From Comamonas testosteroni TK102 (GTDB lineage: Bacteria; Pseudomonadota; Gammaproteobacteria; Burkholderiales; Burkholderiaceae_C), in contig NZ_CP006704.1 of NCBI RefSeq assembly GCF_000739375.1, positions 5,766,001-5,830,000 on the forward strand: 64,000 nucleotides of DNA. Reading direction: 5' to 3'. Made by a program: the position numbers and the translations under genes. The notes beneath the pieces were generated by a model. That model saw only the letters and a list, made by a program, of their open reading frames with translations. It was not told the origin of the DNA and did not search any database. Below are positions 28,205 to 36,468 of the stretch, piece after piece (the first letter of the stretch is position 1; each line of letters starts with the position of its first letter).

Positions 28205-28912
28205 ATGAATCTTCTCGCCATCGACACCAGTACCGATACCTTGTTTGTTGCCGTCCAGCGTGGCGATGCCATCTGGCAGCACAGCGGTCCGGGCGCGCAA
28301 CAGTCGTCGGCCCAGTTGCTGCCGGCCATCCGCCAGCTCATGAAGGAGGCCGGGCTGAGCTTTGCGCAACTGGACGCCATTGCCTTCGGGCGCGGTCCCG
28401 GCTCCTTCACGGGCCTGCGTACGGCCTGCGCCATCACCCAGGGTCTGGCGTTTGCCGCCAAGGTTCCCGTGCTGCCCGTGGACTCGCTGCTCACCGTGGC
28501 CGAAGAGGCCCGTCATCTGCATGGCTGCACCGAGGTAGAGGCCGTGCTCGATGCGCGCATGCACGAGGTCTATCACGCCGCGTTCCGCTATGTGGACGGC
28601 CAGTGGATCGAGCCCGAGGACTTCGGCCTGTGCGCCCCCGAAGCTCTGCAGGCTGCAGCCGGCCATGCCGTGACGGGCAATGCCCAGCCCGTCTACCCCG
28701 AGCTGCTGGCGCCCGCCGCCCGCCATGTGCACGCCATGCCCACGGCCACGGCCATGCTGCGCCTGGCTCCGGCACTGTTGGCAAAAGGCTGCGCGGTGCC
28801 GGCCGAAGAGGCGCTGCCGCGCTATATCCGCGATAAAGTGGCAAAAACCACGGCCGAGCGCGAAGCCGAGAAGGCCGCCGCTGCTGCTGCCTCCGACGCC
28901 GCCTCCCGATAA
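28205..28912 (+). CDS. tsaB: tRNA threonylcarbamoyladenosine complex subunit TsaB
   Basis: Partner and regulator of TsaD in transferring threonylcarbamoyl to A37 of tRNA. The 235 aa begin MNLLAIDTSTDTLFVAVQ, and FGRGPGSFTGLRTACA near residue 60 is the diagnostic TsaB loop. The C-terminus has a Lys/Glu/Ala-rich tail. rimI follows after 7 bp, the conserved order tsaB-rimI. The Sua5-type enzyme for the preceding step is at 18.5 kb. Confidence 0.95.
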   Translation: MNLLAIDTSTDTLFVAVQRGDAIWQHSGPGAQQSSAQLLPAIRQLMKEAGLSFAQLDAIAFGRGPGSFTGLRTACAITQGLAFAAKVPVLPVDSLLTVAEEARHLHGCTEVEAVLDARMHEVYHAAFRYVDGQWIEPEDFGLCAPEALQAAAGHAVTGNAQPVYPELLAPAARHVHAMPTATAMLRLAPALLAKGCAVPAEEALPRYIRDKVAKTTAEREAEKAAAAAASDAASR

Positions 28913-28919
28913 GCACCTC

Positions 28920-29432
28920 ATGACCTTGCCCAGCAGCTCCACACTCGCCACTGACGCCAGCACCCAGGATGCGGCATCCCTGGTGCATTTCGAGCCGCTG
29001 TCCGCGCTCTGGCTGGACACCCTGCTGCCGATCGAGGAGCAGGCCTATGTCCACCCATGGACGCGCGGCAACTTCCAGGATGCCATGGTGGCCGGCTACC
29101 AGATACAGCTGCTGGTCGATGCCGATCACCAGTTGCTGGGCTACTTTGTCGCCATGCAGGCGCTGGACGAGGTACATTTGCTCAATATCACCGTCAATCC
29201 GGCCTGCCAGCGCCAGGGCTGGGCGCGCGTGCTGCTCGACGCGCTGGCGCTTTGGTCGCGACAGCAGAATGCCCAATGGATCTGGCTGGAAGTGCGCGAA
29301 AGCAATGCCCGCGCCCGCGAGGTCTATCTCAGGCACGGCTTTGCCGAAGTCGGTCTGCGCAAGAACTACTACCCCAACCCCAACGGCCCGCGCGAACATG
29401 CGGTGCTCATGAGTCTGAAACTATGGCCCTGA
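28920..29432 (+). CDS. rimI: Ribosomal protein S18 N-alpha-acetyltransferase RimI
   Basis: GNAT-fold acetyltransferase for the N-terminus of ribosomal protein S18. The 170 aa include the acetyl-CoA binding region ITVNPACQRQGWARVLL near residue 90 and the C-terminal VRESNARAREVYLRHGF and NYYPNPNGPREHAVLM motifs typical of RimI. The N-terminal 20 residues are an extra variable segment. It overlaps the next gene by 10 bp, giving a tsaB-rimI-UDG-like operon. Confidence 0.94.
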   Translation: MTLPSSSTLATDASTQDAASLVHFEPLSALWLDTLLPIEEQAYVHPWTRGNFQDAMVAGYQIQLLVDADHQLLGYFVAMQALDEVHLLNITVNPACQRQGWARVLLDALALWSRQQNAQWIWLEVRESNARAREVYLRHGFAEVGLRKNYYPNPNGPREHAVLMSLKLWP

Positions 29433-30334
29433 ACCTGGACGCCCGCCAGCGGGCCATGCTGGAAGCCATGGGCATCACCGTCTGGTTGCCCGAGCCCGTG
29501 GAACCCGCGGCAGTGTCTGCTGTCACTGCAGTCGCCGCCGCACCGTTACCGGTCGCCGAGCCCCTGCCCGTCGCGGCACCGGCAATGCGCGTGGCGCCGC
29601 CGGACCCCGTAAGCCCGCCCGTGGCGCAGGCCGCCGCGCCCGCAGCCGAGGCAGCGCCGGCACCGGTTCAGCCGCCCGCCCAGACCGCCAGACCCGTCAG
29701 TCCACCGCCCCAGCATCTGTCCGGCCACCGGGCGCACGAACCGCGCCAGTTCGTGCAGCAACCCGCCGCAGGCCCGGCCGGCGAGCCTGGCCTGGGCTGG
29801 ACCATCAGCCCGGCCCAGCTGGTCTACCCCCATGCGCCTCAGCATGTGCAAAGCACCGAGCAAGGCGGCTGGCTGATCCTGCTGGAGCCTGCCGCCAACC
29901 CGCCCCTGCTGAGCCCCGCGCAAAGGCCTGCGGCCGACTGCGCCCAGACGGCGCTGCAGGGCGATGCCGCCAGGCTGCTGGACAATATGCTGCGCGCCCT
30001 CGGACTGCAGGAAAAGCCGCGCGTCTTCAGCGCCGCCCTGCACCGCGCGCCGCCCGATGCCGATCTCAGCCATGCCGAGGCACTGCAACCTGCACTGGAG
30101 ACGCTGCTGCGCGAGCTGCGCCCCGACTGCGTGCTGGTCCTGGGCCTGGCCAGTGCACGCGCGGTGCTGGGCCGCCATGATGCGCTGGGCCGGCTGCGGG
30201 CCGAGCCGCACCACATTGCAGGCGTGCCCACGGTGGTGACCTACGACCCCAACTATCTGCTGCGTGCGCCGCAGGCCAAGGCCGGAGCCTGGGCCGACCT
30301 GGTGCAGGCCGACGCGTTTACCAAGGGGCTGTGA
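29423..30334 (+). CDS. Uracil-DNA-glycosylase-superfamily-like protein lacking catalytic motifs
   Basis: A 303-aa protein in the slot after rimI, where Burkholderiales commonly carry a family-4-type uracil-DNA glycosylase. Residues 20-125 are an Ala/Pro-rich low-complexity linker. The C-terminal half keeps the fold-like pattern LLDNMLRALGL, LRPDCVLVLGLASARAVLG and DPNYLLR. However, the expected GEAPG catalytic motif is replaced by ILLEPAANPPLL, the Fe-S cysteines are absent, and the HPxxLLR motif reads DPNYLLR. The fold assignment is an inference from position and pattern. The enzyme is probably inactive or altered. Confidence 0.65.
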   Translation: MALNLDARQRAMLEAMGITVWLPEPVEPAAVSAVTAVAAAPLPVAEPLPVAAPAMRVAPPDPVSPPVAQAAAPAAEAAPAPVQPPAQTARPVSPPPQHLSGHRAHEPRQFVQQPAAGPAGEPGLGWTISPAQLVYPHAPQHVQSTEQGGWLILLEPAANPPLLSPAQRPAADCAQTALQGDAARLLDNMLRALGLQEKPRVFSAALHRAPPDADLSHAEALQPALETLLRELRPDCVLVLGLASARAVLGRHDALGRLRAEPHHIAGVPTVVTYDPNYLLRAPQAKAGAWADLVQADAFTKGL

Positions 30335-30439
30335 CAGGCGGGCGACAAGCCCCGCTTACCCACTCCCCCAACTATGACGCACGCGACATGCTGCAGTGCA
30401 ACGTAGCATAATCACTGGCTTCGAATTATTGAAAGACAT

Positions 30440-30546
30440 CCGTGGAAACCTACCCTAGTTGGTAGCTTTCAGCTCCCGGTGAAGACTGCGGGGGTTGAAA
30501 GCGCCCTGATCCCTGCAGAACCTCAAGAACAACCGGGAGTGAGCTG
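30440..30546 (+). promoter_or_regulatory. Structured corA leader with alternative pairings (riboswitch-like)
   Basis: A hairpin CTACC/GGTAG spans 30450-30465. A 14-pair hairpin joins 30465-30478 to 30489-30502, with two G-U pairs and a 10-nt loop. The segment CTCCCGG (30473-30479), inside its 5' arm, is also perfectly complementary to CCGGGAG (30533-30539), which contains the corA Shine-Dalgarno sequence. The two pairings exclude each other, which is the hallmark of a translational switch. No known riboswitch consensus was recognised. Confidence 0.55.
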
Positions 30547-31533
30547 ATGCTCAACATCTTTACGCTGGCCAATGGTCGACTCGCTCAGGAAGAAATCGAG
30601 TCCCTGGCAGACCTCGAACGCTTTCGCCCCATCTGGGTCGACCTGGAGTCGCCCACCCTCGAAGAAAAGCGCTGGATCAAGCAGCACTACGAGCTGTCCA
30701 TCCCCGAAGACGCGATGGACGAGGACATCGAGGAGTCGGCGCGCTTCTACGAAGAAGACAACGGCGAGCTGCATATCCGCAGCGACTTTCTGATCGACGA
30801 TGACGAAGACCCCCGCTCGGTGCGTGTGGCCTTCATCCTCAACCAGCACAACGCCGCGCTGCGCAGCCACGGCGTGCTGTTCTCCATCCACGACGAGGAT
30901 GTGCCGGTGTTTCGCCTGCTGCGCATGCGCGCGCGCCGCGCACCGGGTCTGATCGACGCGGCCGAGGACGTGCTGCTCAAGCTGTTTGACGCGGACGCCG
31001 AATACTCGGCCGATACGCTGGAGCGCATCTACGACGACCTGGAAAAAGCCAGCAAGATGGTACTGTCAGGCGATGTGACCGACGAGATGGCCAAGGAAGT
31101 GCTGGGCGCGATCGCCCGCCAGGAAGACTTGAACGGCCGCATCCGCCGCAACGTCATGGATACGCGCCGCGCCGTGAGCTTTCTGATGCGCTCCAAGATG
31201 CTCAACGCCGAACAGTTCGAGGAAGCGCGCCAGATCCTGCGCGACATCGAGTCGCTGGACAGCCACACGGCCTTTCTGTTCGACAAGATCAACTTCCTGA
31301 TGGACGCCACGGTCGGCTTCATCAACATCAACCAGAACAAGATCATCAAGATCTTCTCGGTGGCCAGCGTGGCCCTGCTGCCGCCCACGCTGATCGCCAG
31401 TGTCTACGGCATGAACTTCAAGTTCATGCCCGAGCTGGACTGGGAGTTCGGCTACGGCTATGTGGTGCTGCTGATGATTCTGAGCGCCGTCGGCCCCATG
31501 CTGTATTTCCGCAAGCGCGGCTGGCTGAAATAG
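30547..31533 (+). CDS. corA: Magnesium/cobalt channel CorA
   Basis: Pentameric inner-membrane Mg2+ channel. The 328 aa comprise a long, acidic, soluble N-terminal domain, then two transmembrane helices at the C-terminus. The invariant YGMN selectivity motif is at residues 287-290. The ribosome site GGGAG precedes the ATG by 7 nt and lies in a structured leader. It is followed 1 nt after the stop by an R1 repeat and then by a conventional terminator about 215 bp further on. Confidence 0.95.
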   Translation: MLNIFTLANGRLAQEEIESLADLERFRPIWVDLESPTLEEKRWIKQHYELSIPEDAMDEDIEESARFYEEDNGELHIRSDFLIDDDEDPRSVRVAFILNQHNAALRSHGVLFSIHDEDVPVFRLLRMRARRAPGLIDAAEDVLLKLFDADAEYSADTLERIYDDLEKASKMVLSGDVTDEMAKEVLGAIARQEDLNGRIRRNVMDTRRAVSFLMRSKMLNAEQFEEARQILRDIESLDSHTAFLFDKINFLMDATVGFININQNKIIKIFSVASVALLPPTLIASVYGMNFKFMPELDWEFGYGYVVLLMILSAVGPMLYFRKRGWLK

Positions 31534-31534
31534 A

Positions 31535-31633
31535 CCCCCTGTGGCGCTGCGCGCCTTCCCACCGAGGGGGGCGACACCTTTGCTGGGGGCAGCCTTGCTG
31601 GGGCAGCCCTTGCTGGGGCAGCCCTTGCCCGGT
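31535..31633 (+). repeat. R1 intergenic repeat, copy D, after corA, with internal 15-bp tandem repeats
   Basis: It begins CCCCCTGTGGCGCTGCGCGC 1 nt after the corA stop and includes TTCCCACCGAGGGGGGCGAC. In its distal part a 15-bp unit, TTGCTGGGGCAGCCC, occurs three times in tandem (31580-31624; the first unit is TTGCTGGGGGCAGCC), then TTGCCC. The tandem expansion is peculiar to this copy. Confidence 0.75.
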
Positions 31634-31746
31634 GTCTGCTCACATACGCTGCACCAGAGCCAAGGCGTTATCCATAAAAAGAGGAGCTGTTTACGCTTGA
31701 CTGATGGTCATCTCAGACTCAAAAGATGCTGAAACCCTTACAAAAT

Positions 31747-31769
31747 GAGCGCCAGACGCTCCTTTTTTT
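31747..31769 (+). terminator. Rho-independent terminator between corA and the convergent MFS gene
   Basis: The stem GAGCG / CGCTC with loop CCAGA is followed by CTTTTTTT on the plus strand. It lies downstream of corA and also just beyond the minus-strand MFS gene, so it may serve both. Confidence 0.8.
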
Positions 31770-31778
31770 GCTTGCGCA

Positions 31779-33050
31779 TCACGATGACTGCGCTTCGGCA
31801 CCGCGCTCGCGCACCCAGAGCACGATGCCGCAGAGCATCACGATCACCTGCGTGCCAATCAGCGCTGAAAAGCCTGCGAAGAATCCAGCAGCCACGCCGC
31901 CGCGTGCCGACAGCGCGCCGATCACCGCACCCATGATGGCCGGCATGAAGCCCGCGACCAGACTGCCCGCACCGTTGACCACGCCATAGGCGCTGGCCAC
32001 ATGCTCGGGCCGCGCGCAATGCTGCACGGTGCTCGGAATGGCCGGGCTCATCAGCCCCCAGCAGAAGTTGGCGGCAATCAGGCAATAGGCCGCCGCATAG
32101 CGGTCTTCCATATGGATGGCCAGCCACACGGCAATCGCCACGCCCATGCTGCCGAAGACAAAGATCAGCGGCACCTGCCTGCGCGCGATGCGGTCGATGA
32201 TCATGCCACCCACGAAGACCGCCGCCACGCTCGCGTATTGCGGCAGCGAAGCCAGCCAGCCCATCTCGCGCATGGAAAAGCCGCGCGACTCCTTGAGATA
32301 GGCGGACAGCCAGTTGCTGCTGCCCCAGAGATAGGACAGAAAGGCCGCCGTGAGAATGGTGATCAGCCACAGATAGCGCGTGTGCATGGCGCCGCGCACG
32401 ATCTGGCCGACCTGGCCCACGGCCTCGCCCAGCGACTGGGGCTTGGGCATGCCGGTCTCCACCTTGGGCATGCGCACAAAGGCCCAGACCAGCGGAACGC
32501 CCAGCAGCACGTTGATCAGGCCCAGCACATGGAACGAGGTCTCCCAGTTGTGGCCCACGACCAGGTAGCCGACGAAGGGATAGCCCACCGCCAGGCCCAG
32601 TCCGGTGCCCATATTGACCAGGGAGTTGGGTTTGCCGTTCTCGCGGCTCTCGAAATGCGCCTTGATGTAGCTGCCAGCCAGCGAGAACAGCGGCCCCTCG
32701 GACACGCCCAGCAGAATGCGCGATGCCAGCAGCAGCCCGTAGCTGTTCATGGCCGGCGACAGAAAGGTCACCACACCCCACAGCAGCAGCCCCGCGAAGA
32801 GGCTGCGGCGCACGCCGAACAGCGCCGCGCAGAACGGCGTGAGCACAAAGGACGAAACACCGTAACCGACCATGAAGGCCGTGGCCAGCAGACCCTGACG
32901 CGTTCGGTCGTCAGGGGTGAGGCCGATGTGCGACAGAAAGTCCTGATCGGTGATGAGGACCGAGATATTGATCCGGTCCACGTAGGAAATGGCGACGATC
33001 ACGAACAGCGTGACCACGCCCCACCAGCGCAACGAGCGTGAGTCTTTCAT
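31779..33050 (-). CDS. MFS transporter, anion:cation symporter (ACS) type
   Basis: A 423-aa, 12-span major facilitator protein. YVDRINISVLITDQ in the first helix region and LLGVSEGPLFSLAGSYIK are typical of the ACS family, whose members import organic anions such as aromatic acids, hexuronates and phthalates. The start MKDSRSLRWW removes 16 unlikely upstream residues. It is the distal gene of the catabolic series on this strand, after the porin and Rieske genes, and is the probable inner-membrane carrier for that pathway's substrate. Confidence 0.88.
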   Translation of the reverse strand: MKDSRSLRWWGVVTLFVIVAISYVDRINISVLITDQDFLSHIGLTPDDRTRQGLLATAFMVGYGVSSFVLTPFCAALFGVRRSLFAGLLLWGVVTFLSPAMNSYGLLLASRILLGVSEGPLFSLAGSYIKAHFESRENGKPNSLVNMGTGLGLAVGYPFVGYLVVGHNWETSFHVLGLINVLLGVPLVWAFVRMPKVETGMPKPQSLGEAVGQVGQIVRGAMHTRYLWLITILTAAFLSYLWGSSNWLSAYLKESRGFSMREMGWLASLPQYASVAAVFVGGMIIDRIARRQVPLIFVFGSMGVAIAVWLAIHMEDRYAAAYCLIAANFCWGLMSPAIPSTVQHCARPEHVASAYGVVNGAGSLVAGFMPAIMGAVIGALSARGGVAAGFFAGFSALIGTQVIVMLCGIVLWVRERGAEAQSS

Positions 33051-33078
33051 GACAGGAGTCCGGCTAGCGTTGAGAGAG

Positions 33079-33132
33079 AAAAAAGCCGGGACCGGCACCC
33101 GCCGGCCCCGCCAGGGCGCACGTCCTGGCGGG
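33079..33132 (-). terminator. Probable terminator/attenuator after the porin gene
   Basis: Read on the minus strand, a 9-bp stem CCCGCCAGG / CCTGGCGGG (33107-33132) is followed by a GC-rich GCCGG/CCGGC hairpin (33085-33106). That leads into a run of six T (A-run 33079-33084 on the plus strand). It would stop or reduce transcription from the porin into the MFS gene. Confidence 0.6.
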
Positions 33133-33201
33133 CGCGCGGTACGGCAGCCGTGCTGCCGCCGAAACCCCGGGGCCGGCCCATGCCGGCCCGACGGGGCAGG
33201 A

Positions 33202-34266
33202 TCAGAAGAAGTGGCGGATGCCCAGTTCCAGGCCGCTCGCGTTGCCGCCCGGCGTGGTGCCGGGAGCGCTCAGCCCCTGCACGCCGATGGACTTCGCCGC
33301 CGAGCCCTTGTTCTTCAGGAAGGCATAAGTGCCGTAGACCTGGGTGCGCTTGGAGAGGTTGTAGCCATAGCCCACGCTGATCTTGTTCCAGTCCGCATTG
33401 CTGCCGGACAGGTTGTAGTGGCCGAAGGAGGCACGGGCCTCGCCATTGCCCAGGGGAGCAGTCACGCCCAGCTGCACGGCCGTGATCTTGGTGCCGCCGC
33501 GCTTTTCCGAGGCCCACAGCAGCATGGGCTTGGCCACTCCGAAGTCGTAGGACAGGCCGACATTGTTCGCCGTCAGATTGGTGTCGCTGGTGTTGCCGTA
33601 GAGCCGGCCCGTGGCCAGCGCGCCGTTGAACGCCCCCTGGCGATAACCCAGGCGCAGGCCGCGATAGTCGCCCTCGCGCTTGTTGGGTGCGCCGCTGGGC
33701 TGCTCGCCGAATGCCAGCTGGACCTGGCCGTAGAAGCCGCCCAGGTTCTGGGGCAGGAAATAGCTCACCGCATTGCTGATCTGTATGGGCGCACCGCCGG
33801 TCGAGGGAACGCCCGGAACGCCCAGCATGGTGAAGGCACCGGTGCCGCCCACGCCGTTGGTCAGGAAGGGATCGAAGATCAGCGTGTTCAGAAAGGTCGC
33901 CGAATCGTCGCGCCCCAGGCGCACCTCGCCCCAGTTGCCCATCAGGCTGACGGTGGAGCGGCGGTTGAAGTTCAGGCCGCCGCCCGTGGCCTTGCCCGCG
34001 CCGCTGTCCACGTCCAGGCCGGCCTCGAGCCAGAAGCCCGCCTTCAGGCCGCCGCCCAGATCCTCGGTGCCGCGAAAGCCCAGGCGGCTGATGTTGGCGC
34101 CGCCTGTGGAAAGGCCGGTCTTGGAGGCTCCCGAGCCGCCCAGATGGGCAACGCCGACGTCGACGACGCCGAAAAGCTCGACCTTGGATTGCGCAAAAGC
34201 CGCGCCGGGCAAAGACGCCAGGCAGGCTAGCGCCACGCCGAGAGCCGGCGTATGGATGGATTTCAT
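33202..34266 (-). CDS. Outer-membrane general porin (Gram-negative porin family)
   Basis: A 354-aa trimeric-porin-type beta-barrel. The signal peptide ends LPGAAFAQS, and the mature start SKVELFGVVDVGVAHL is the standard first strand of Burkholderiales porins. The GFRGTEDLGGGLKAGFWLE signature is at about residues 62-80, and the protein ends in Phe. Its place between the Rieske system and an organic-anion carrier suggests it is the outer-membrane entry route for the same substrate, but the family alone gives no specificity. Confidence 0.92.
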   Translation of the reverse strand: MKSIHTPALGVALACLASLPGAAFAQSKVELFGVVDVGVAHLGGSGASKTGLSTGGANISRLGFRGTEDLGGGLKAGFWLEAGLDVDSGAGKATGGGLNFNRRSTVSLMGNWGEVRLGRDDSATFLNTLIFDPFLTNGVGGTGAFTMLGVPGVPSTGGAPIQISNAVSYFLPQNLGGFYGQVQLAFGEQPSGAPNKREGDYRGLRLGYRQGAFNGALATGRLYGNTSDTNLTANNVGLSYDFGVAKPMLLWASEKRGGTKITAVQLGVTAPLGNGEARASFGHYNLSGSNADWNKISVGYGYNLSKRTQVYGTYAFLKNKGSAAKSIGVQGLSAPGTTPGGNASGLELGIRHFF

Positions 34267-34348
34267 GGTTGCTCTCCTCTAGGGGTGGTGGGTTGTCTTC
34301 AGTTGCTGGCCCAGGGCCTCACTCGTCAATTCGGCATGGTCCAACCAA

Positions 34349-34460
34349 GGGATGCCGAGGAAGGGCCCGGGCCGGCCGCGCAGCCCCGCACCGAGGGTGT
34401 CGTCCCCCTCTCCCGCAAAGCGGATACAGAGCGGGGGAAGGCGCGCAGCGACTCAGGGGG
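34349..34460 (-). repeat. R1 intergenic repeat, copy E, after the oxygenase reductase gene
   Basis: On the minus strand it begins CCCCCTGAGTCGCTGCGCGC 2 nt after the stop of the reductase gene. It continues TTCCCCCGCTCTG, GGGGGACGACACCCTCGGTG, and ends near GCCCTTCCTCGGCATCCCTT. It lies between the reductase and porin genes. Confidence 0.8.
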
Positions 34461-34462
34461 TG

Positions 34463-35422
34463 TCATATATCCAGGACCAGGCGCTCGCTCTTGCAGCCGG
34501 AGACGCAGACCATCATGACCTTGTTGCCGGCGCGCTCCTTGGGGCTGAGCACCGAGTCGCGGTGGTCGGGCACACCTTCCAGCACGCGGGTCTCGCAGGA
34601 GCCGCAGACCCCTTCGCAGCAGCTGTGGTCCACATCGACACCGGCGTCCAGCAGCGTGTCCAGCAGGGACTTGTCGGGCGTGATCTCGATGAAGCGGCCG
34701 CTGCGCTTGAGCTCCACCGTGTAGTTGCTGCGCGCATCGGACGACGCCTTGACTTCCACCGGTGTGAAGCGCTCGATGTGGGCGTTGACATGGCCGAGCT
34801 CGGCGCAGAACTTCTCGAAAGCGTCGAGCATGGGCGTCGGGCCGCAGGAATAGTGGTGCAGGCCCGCATCGGGTGCGCGCTGCGCCAGCAATGCCCGCAG
34901 GTCGGGCGGGCCGCCCGCTTCCGCATCGAAGTGCAGATGCAGCGGCATGCCCAGGGCCTGCAGTTCGGCCAGAAAGGCCGCGCTCTTGCGCTCGCGCGCA
35001 AAGTACAGCATCTCGAACGAATGCCCCAGGCTCTTCAAGCGGCGTGCCATGCACAGCATGGGCGTGATGCCGATGCCGCCGGCCACCAGCACCGAATGCG
35101 TCGCCGCCTCGTCAAGCGCGAAGTGGTTGCGCGGCTCGGAGATGGTGATGGGCATGCCCACGCGCAGCGACTCGTGCACGCAGCGCGAGCCGCCGCGGCT
35201 GGCGCGGTCGCGCAGCACGCCGACCACGTAGCGGTGGCGCTCGCTGCTGTCGTTGGACAGGGAATAGCTGCGCACCAGCCCGTTGGGCAGGTGCAGGTCG
35301 ATATGCGAGCCGGCCGTGAAGGCCGGGAACTCGCCGCCATCGACCGGGCGCAGTTCCACGCTGATGGTGTCCTGGGCCTCGAAGCGCAGCGTGTGCACAA
35401 AGGCCTGCAAGCTGTTGCTCAT
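34463..35422 (-). CDS. PDR/VanB-type oxygenase reductase (FMN, NAD, plant-type 2Fe-2S)
   Basis: Electron-transfer partner of the Rieske oxygenase. The 319 aa run in phthalate-dioxygenase-reductase order: flavin domain with RSYSLSN (51-57), NAD domain with GGIGITPML (115-123), and C-terminal ferredoxin domain with Cys268, Cys273, Cys276 and Cys306 in the plant-type C-x4-C-x2-C-x29-C spacing. It overlaps the Rieske gene by 4 bp (ATGA), so the two subunits are translationally coupled, as in vanA-vanB. Confidence 0.93.
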   Translation of the reverse strand: MSNSLQAFVHTLRFEAQDTISVELRPVDGGEFPAFTAGSHIDLHLPNGLVRSYSLSNDSSERHRYVVGVLRDRASRGGSRCVHESLRVGMPITISEPRNHFALDEAATHSVLVAGGIGITPMLCMARRLKSLGHSFEMLYFARERKSAAFLAELQALGMPLHLHFDAEAGGPPDLRALLAQRAPDAGLHHYSCGPTPMLDAFEKFCAELGHVNAHIERFTPVEVKASSDARSNYTVELKRSGRFIEITPDKSLLDTLLDAGVDVDHSCCEGVCGSCETRVLEGVPDHRDSVLSPKERAGNKVMMVCVSGCKSERLVLDI

Positions 35423-36444
35423 GATGCGATGCCTTCGTCGATCTGTTCCTGGGCCTGGCGACGCAGATGGCGGCGCAGGCGCACCAGGCCGATGTCATGC
35501 TGGTAGAGGTTCTCGCGCTCGTTGGCGTCGGCTTCCATCTGCTCCATCATGATGCGGTCCTGCTCCAGCACGGCCCAGTGGCGTGCCTCGAGGCGGTTGC
35601 GGTAGAGGAAGCGCCAGGTGTCGCGCATCCAGCCCTGCACCTTGCGCGCGCGCCAGAAGAACACGGCGCACAGATCGGCGCTGATGGGCGTGACGCAGGC
35701 CACGATGGCGAAGTTGCCGCCGGGGCCGCCGGTCTTGGGATAGGGAATCTCCAGGCGCATCCACTGCGCGCCGGTTTCGCCGTATTCGGTCCAGTCGAAG
35801 TTCACGCCGCGCTGGCCGACCTTCTCGAACACAAAACCGTGATCGGTGTCACGCACCTGGAAGCTGGCCTTGCTGTCGCCCTCGGCCATGGAGTGCGACT
35901 GCTTGTGCAGGAAGGTGCCGTGCATGGGGTCCATGACGTTGTCCAGCGCGTAGCGGTAGTCGCTGCGCCACTCGGCATAGCACAGGAAGTTCGAGTACTC
36001 GGGCGAGCTCAGCTCCTCGGGCAGGCTGAAATCGGGAGCCTCGTCCACATGCTTGTCGCTGTTGTAGAGGAAGATCGCGCCATGCATCTCGCGCACATGG
36101 AAGGCCAGCGCAGCGCGCGAGCCTTCGAGCTTGCAGCCGGGGCTGCCGGGCACCTTGGTCACCGTGCCGTCGCAGCGCACTTCCACGCCGTGGTAGGGGC
36201 AGGCCAGGCGGTCGCCCAGGATCACACCCTGGGACAGCGGCGCACCGCGATGCGGGCAATGGTCTTCCAGCGCATGGACCTGACCGGCAGCATCGCGCCA
36301 CAGCGCGATCTTGCGGCCGAAGCGGCGCAGCGAGACGGGCTCGGTCTTGACGAAATCCGAAGGGCAGACTGCATACCAGAGGTTCTTCAGACCCGTATTG
36401 AGCAGACGGTCCACCGGATCGATGGTGATGGTTTGTACGTTCAT
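35419..36444 (-). CDS. Rieske 2Fe-2S aromatic oxygenase, VanA-like
   Basis: Catalytic alpha subunit of a class IA ring-hydroxylating or O-demethylating oxygenase, 341 aa. The Rieske ligands are Cys63-x-His65 and Cys82-x2-His85. The mononuclear iron site is marked by Asn169, Asp172, His175 and His180 in NVMDPMHGTFLH. The single-component length and pairing with a PDR-type reductase match VanA (vanillate demethylase) and related phthalate/toluenesulfonate oxygenases. The exact substrate cannot be read from sequence. It lies 24 bp after the 73-aa gene. Confidence 0.9.
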   Translation of the reverse strand: MNVQTITIDPVDRLLNTGLKNLWYAVCPSDFVKTEPVSLRRFGRKIALWRDAAGQVHALEDHCPHRGAPLSQGVILGDRLACPYHGVEVRCDGTVTKVPGSPGCKLEGSRAALAFHVREMHGAIFLYNSDKHVDEAPDFSLPEELSSPEYSNFLCYAEWRSDYRYALDNVMDPMHGTFLHKQSHSMAEGDSKASFQVRDTDHGFVFEKVGQRGVNFDWTEYGETGAQWMRLEIPYPKTGGPGGNFAIVACVTPISADLCAVFFWRARKVQGWMRDTWRFLYRNRLEARHWAVLEQDRIMMEQMEADANERENLYQHDIGLVRLRRHLRRQAQEQIDEGIAS

Positions 36445-36468
36445 GGGGTACTCCTGTCCTGTGCTGTC

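Noticed and set aside
30440-30546. corA leader as a known M-box or yybP-ykoY riboswitch
   Set aside because: The conserved cores of those families as I know them were not seen. It is reported only as an unassigned structured leader.
31535-31633. Tandem 15-bp units after corA as a CRISPR array
   Set aside because: The units are directly adjacent with no spacers and no cas genes lie nearby.
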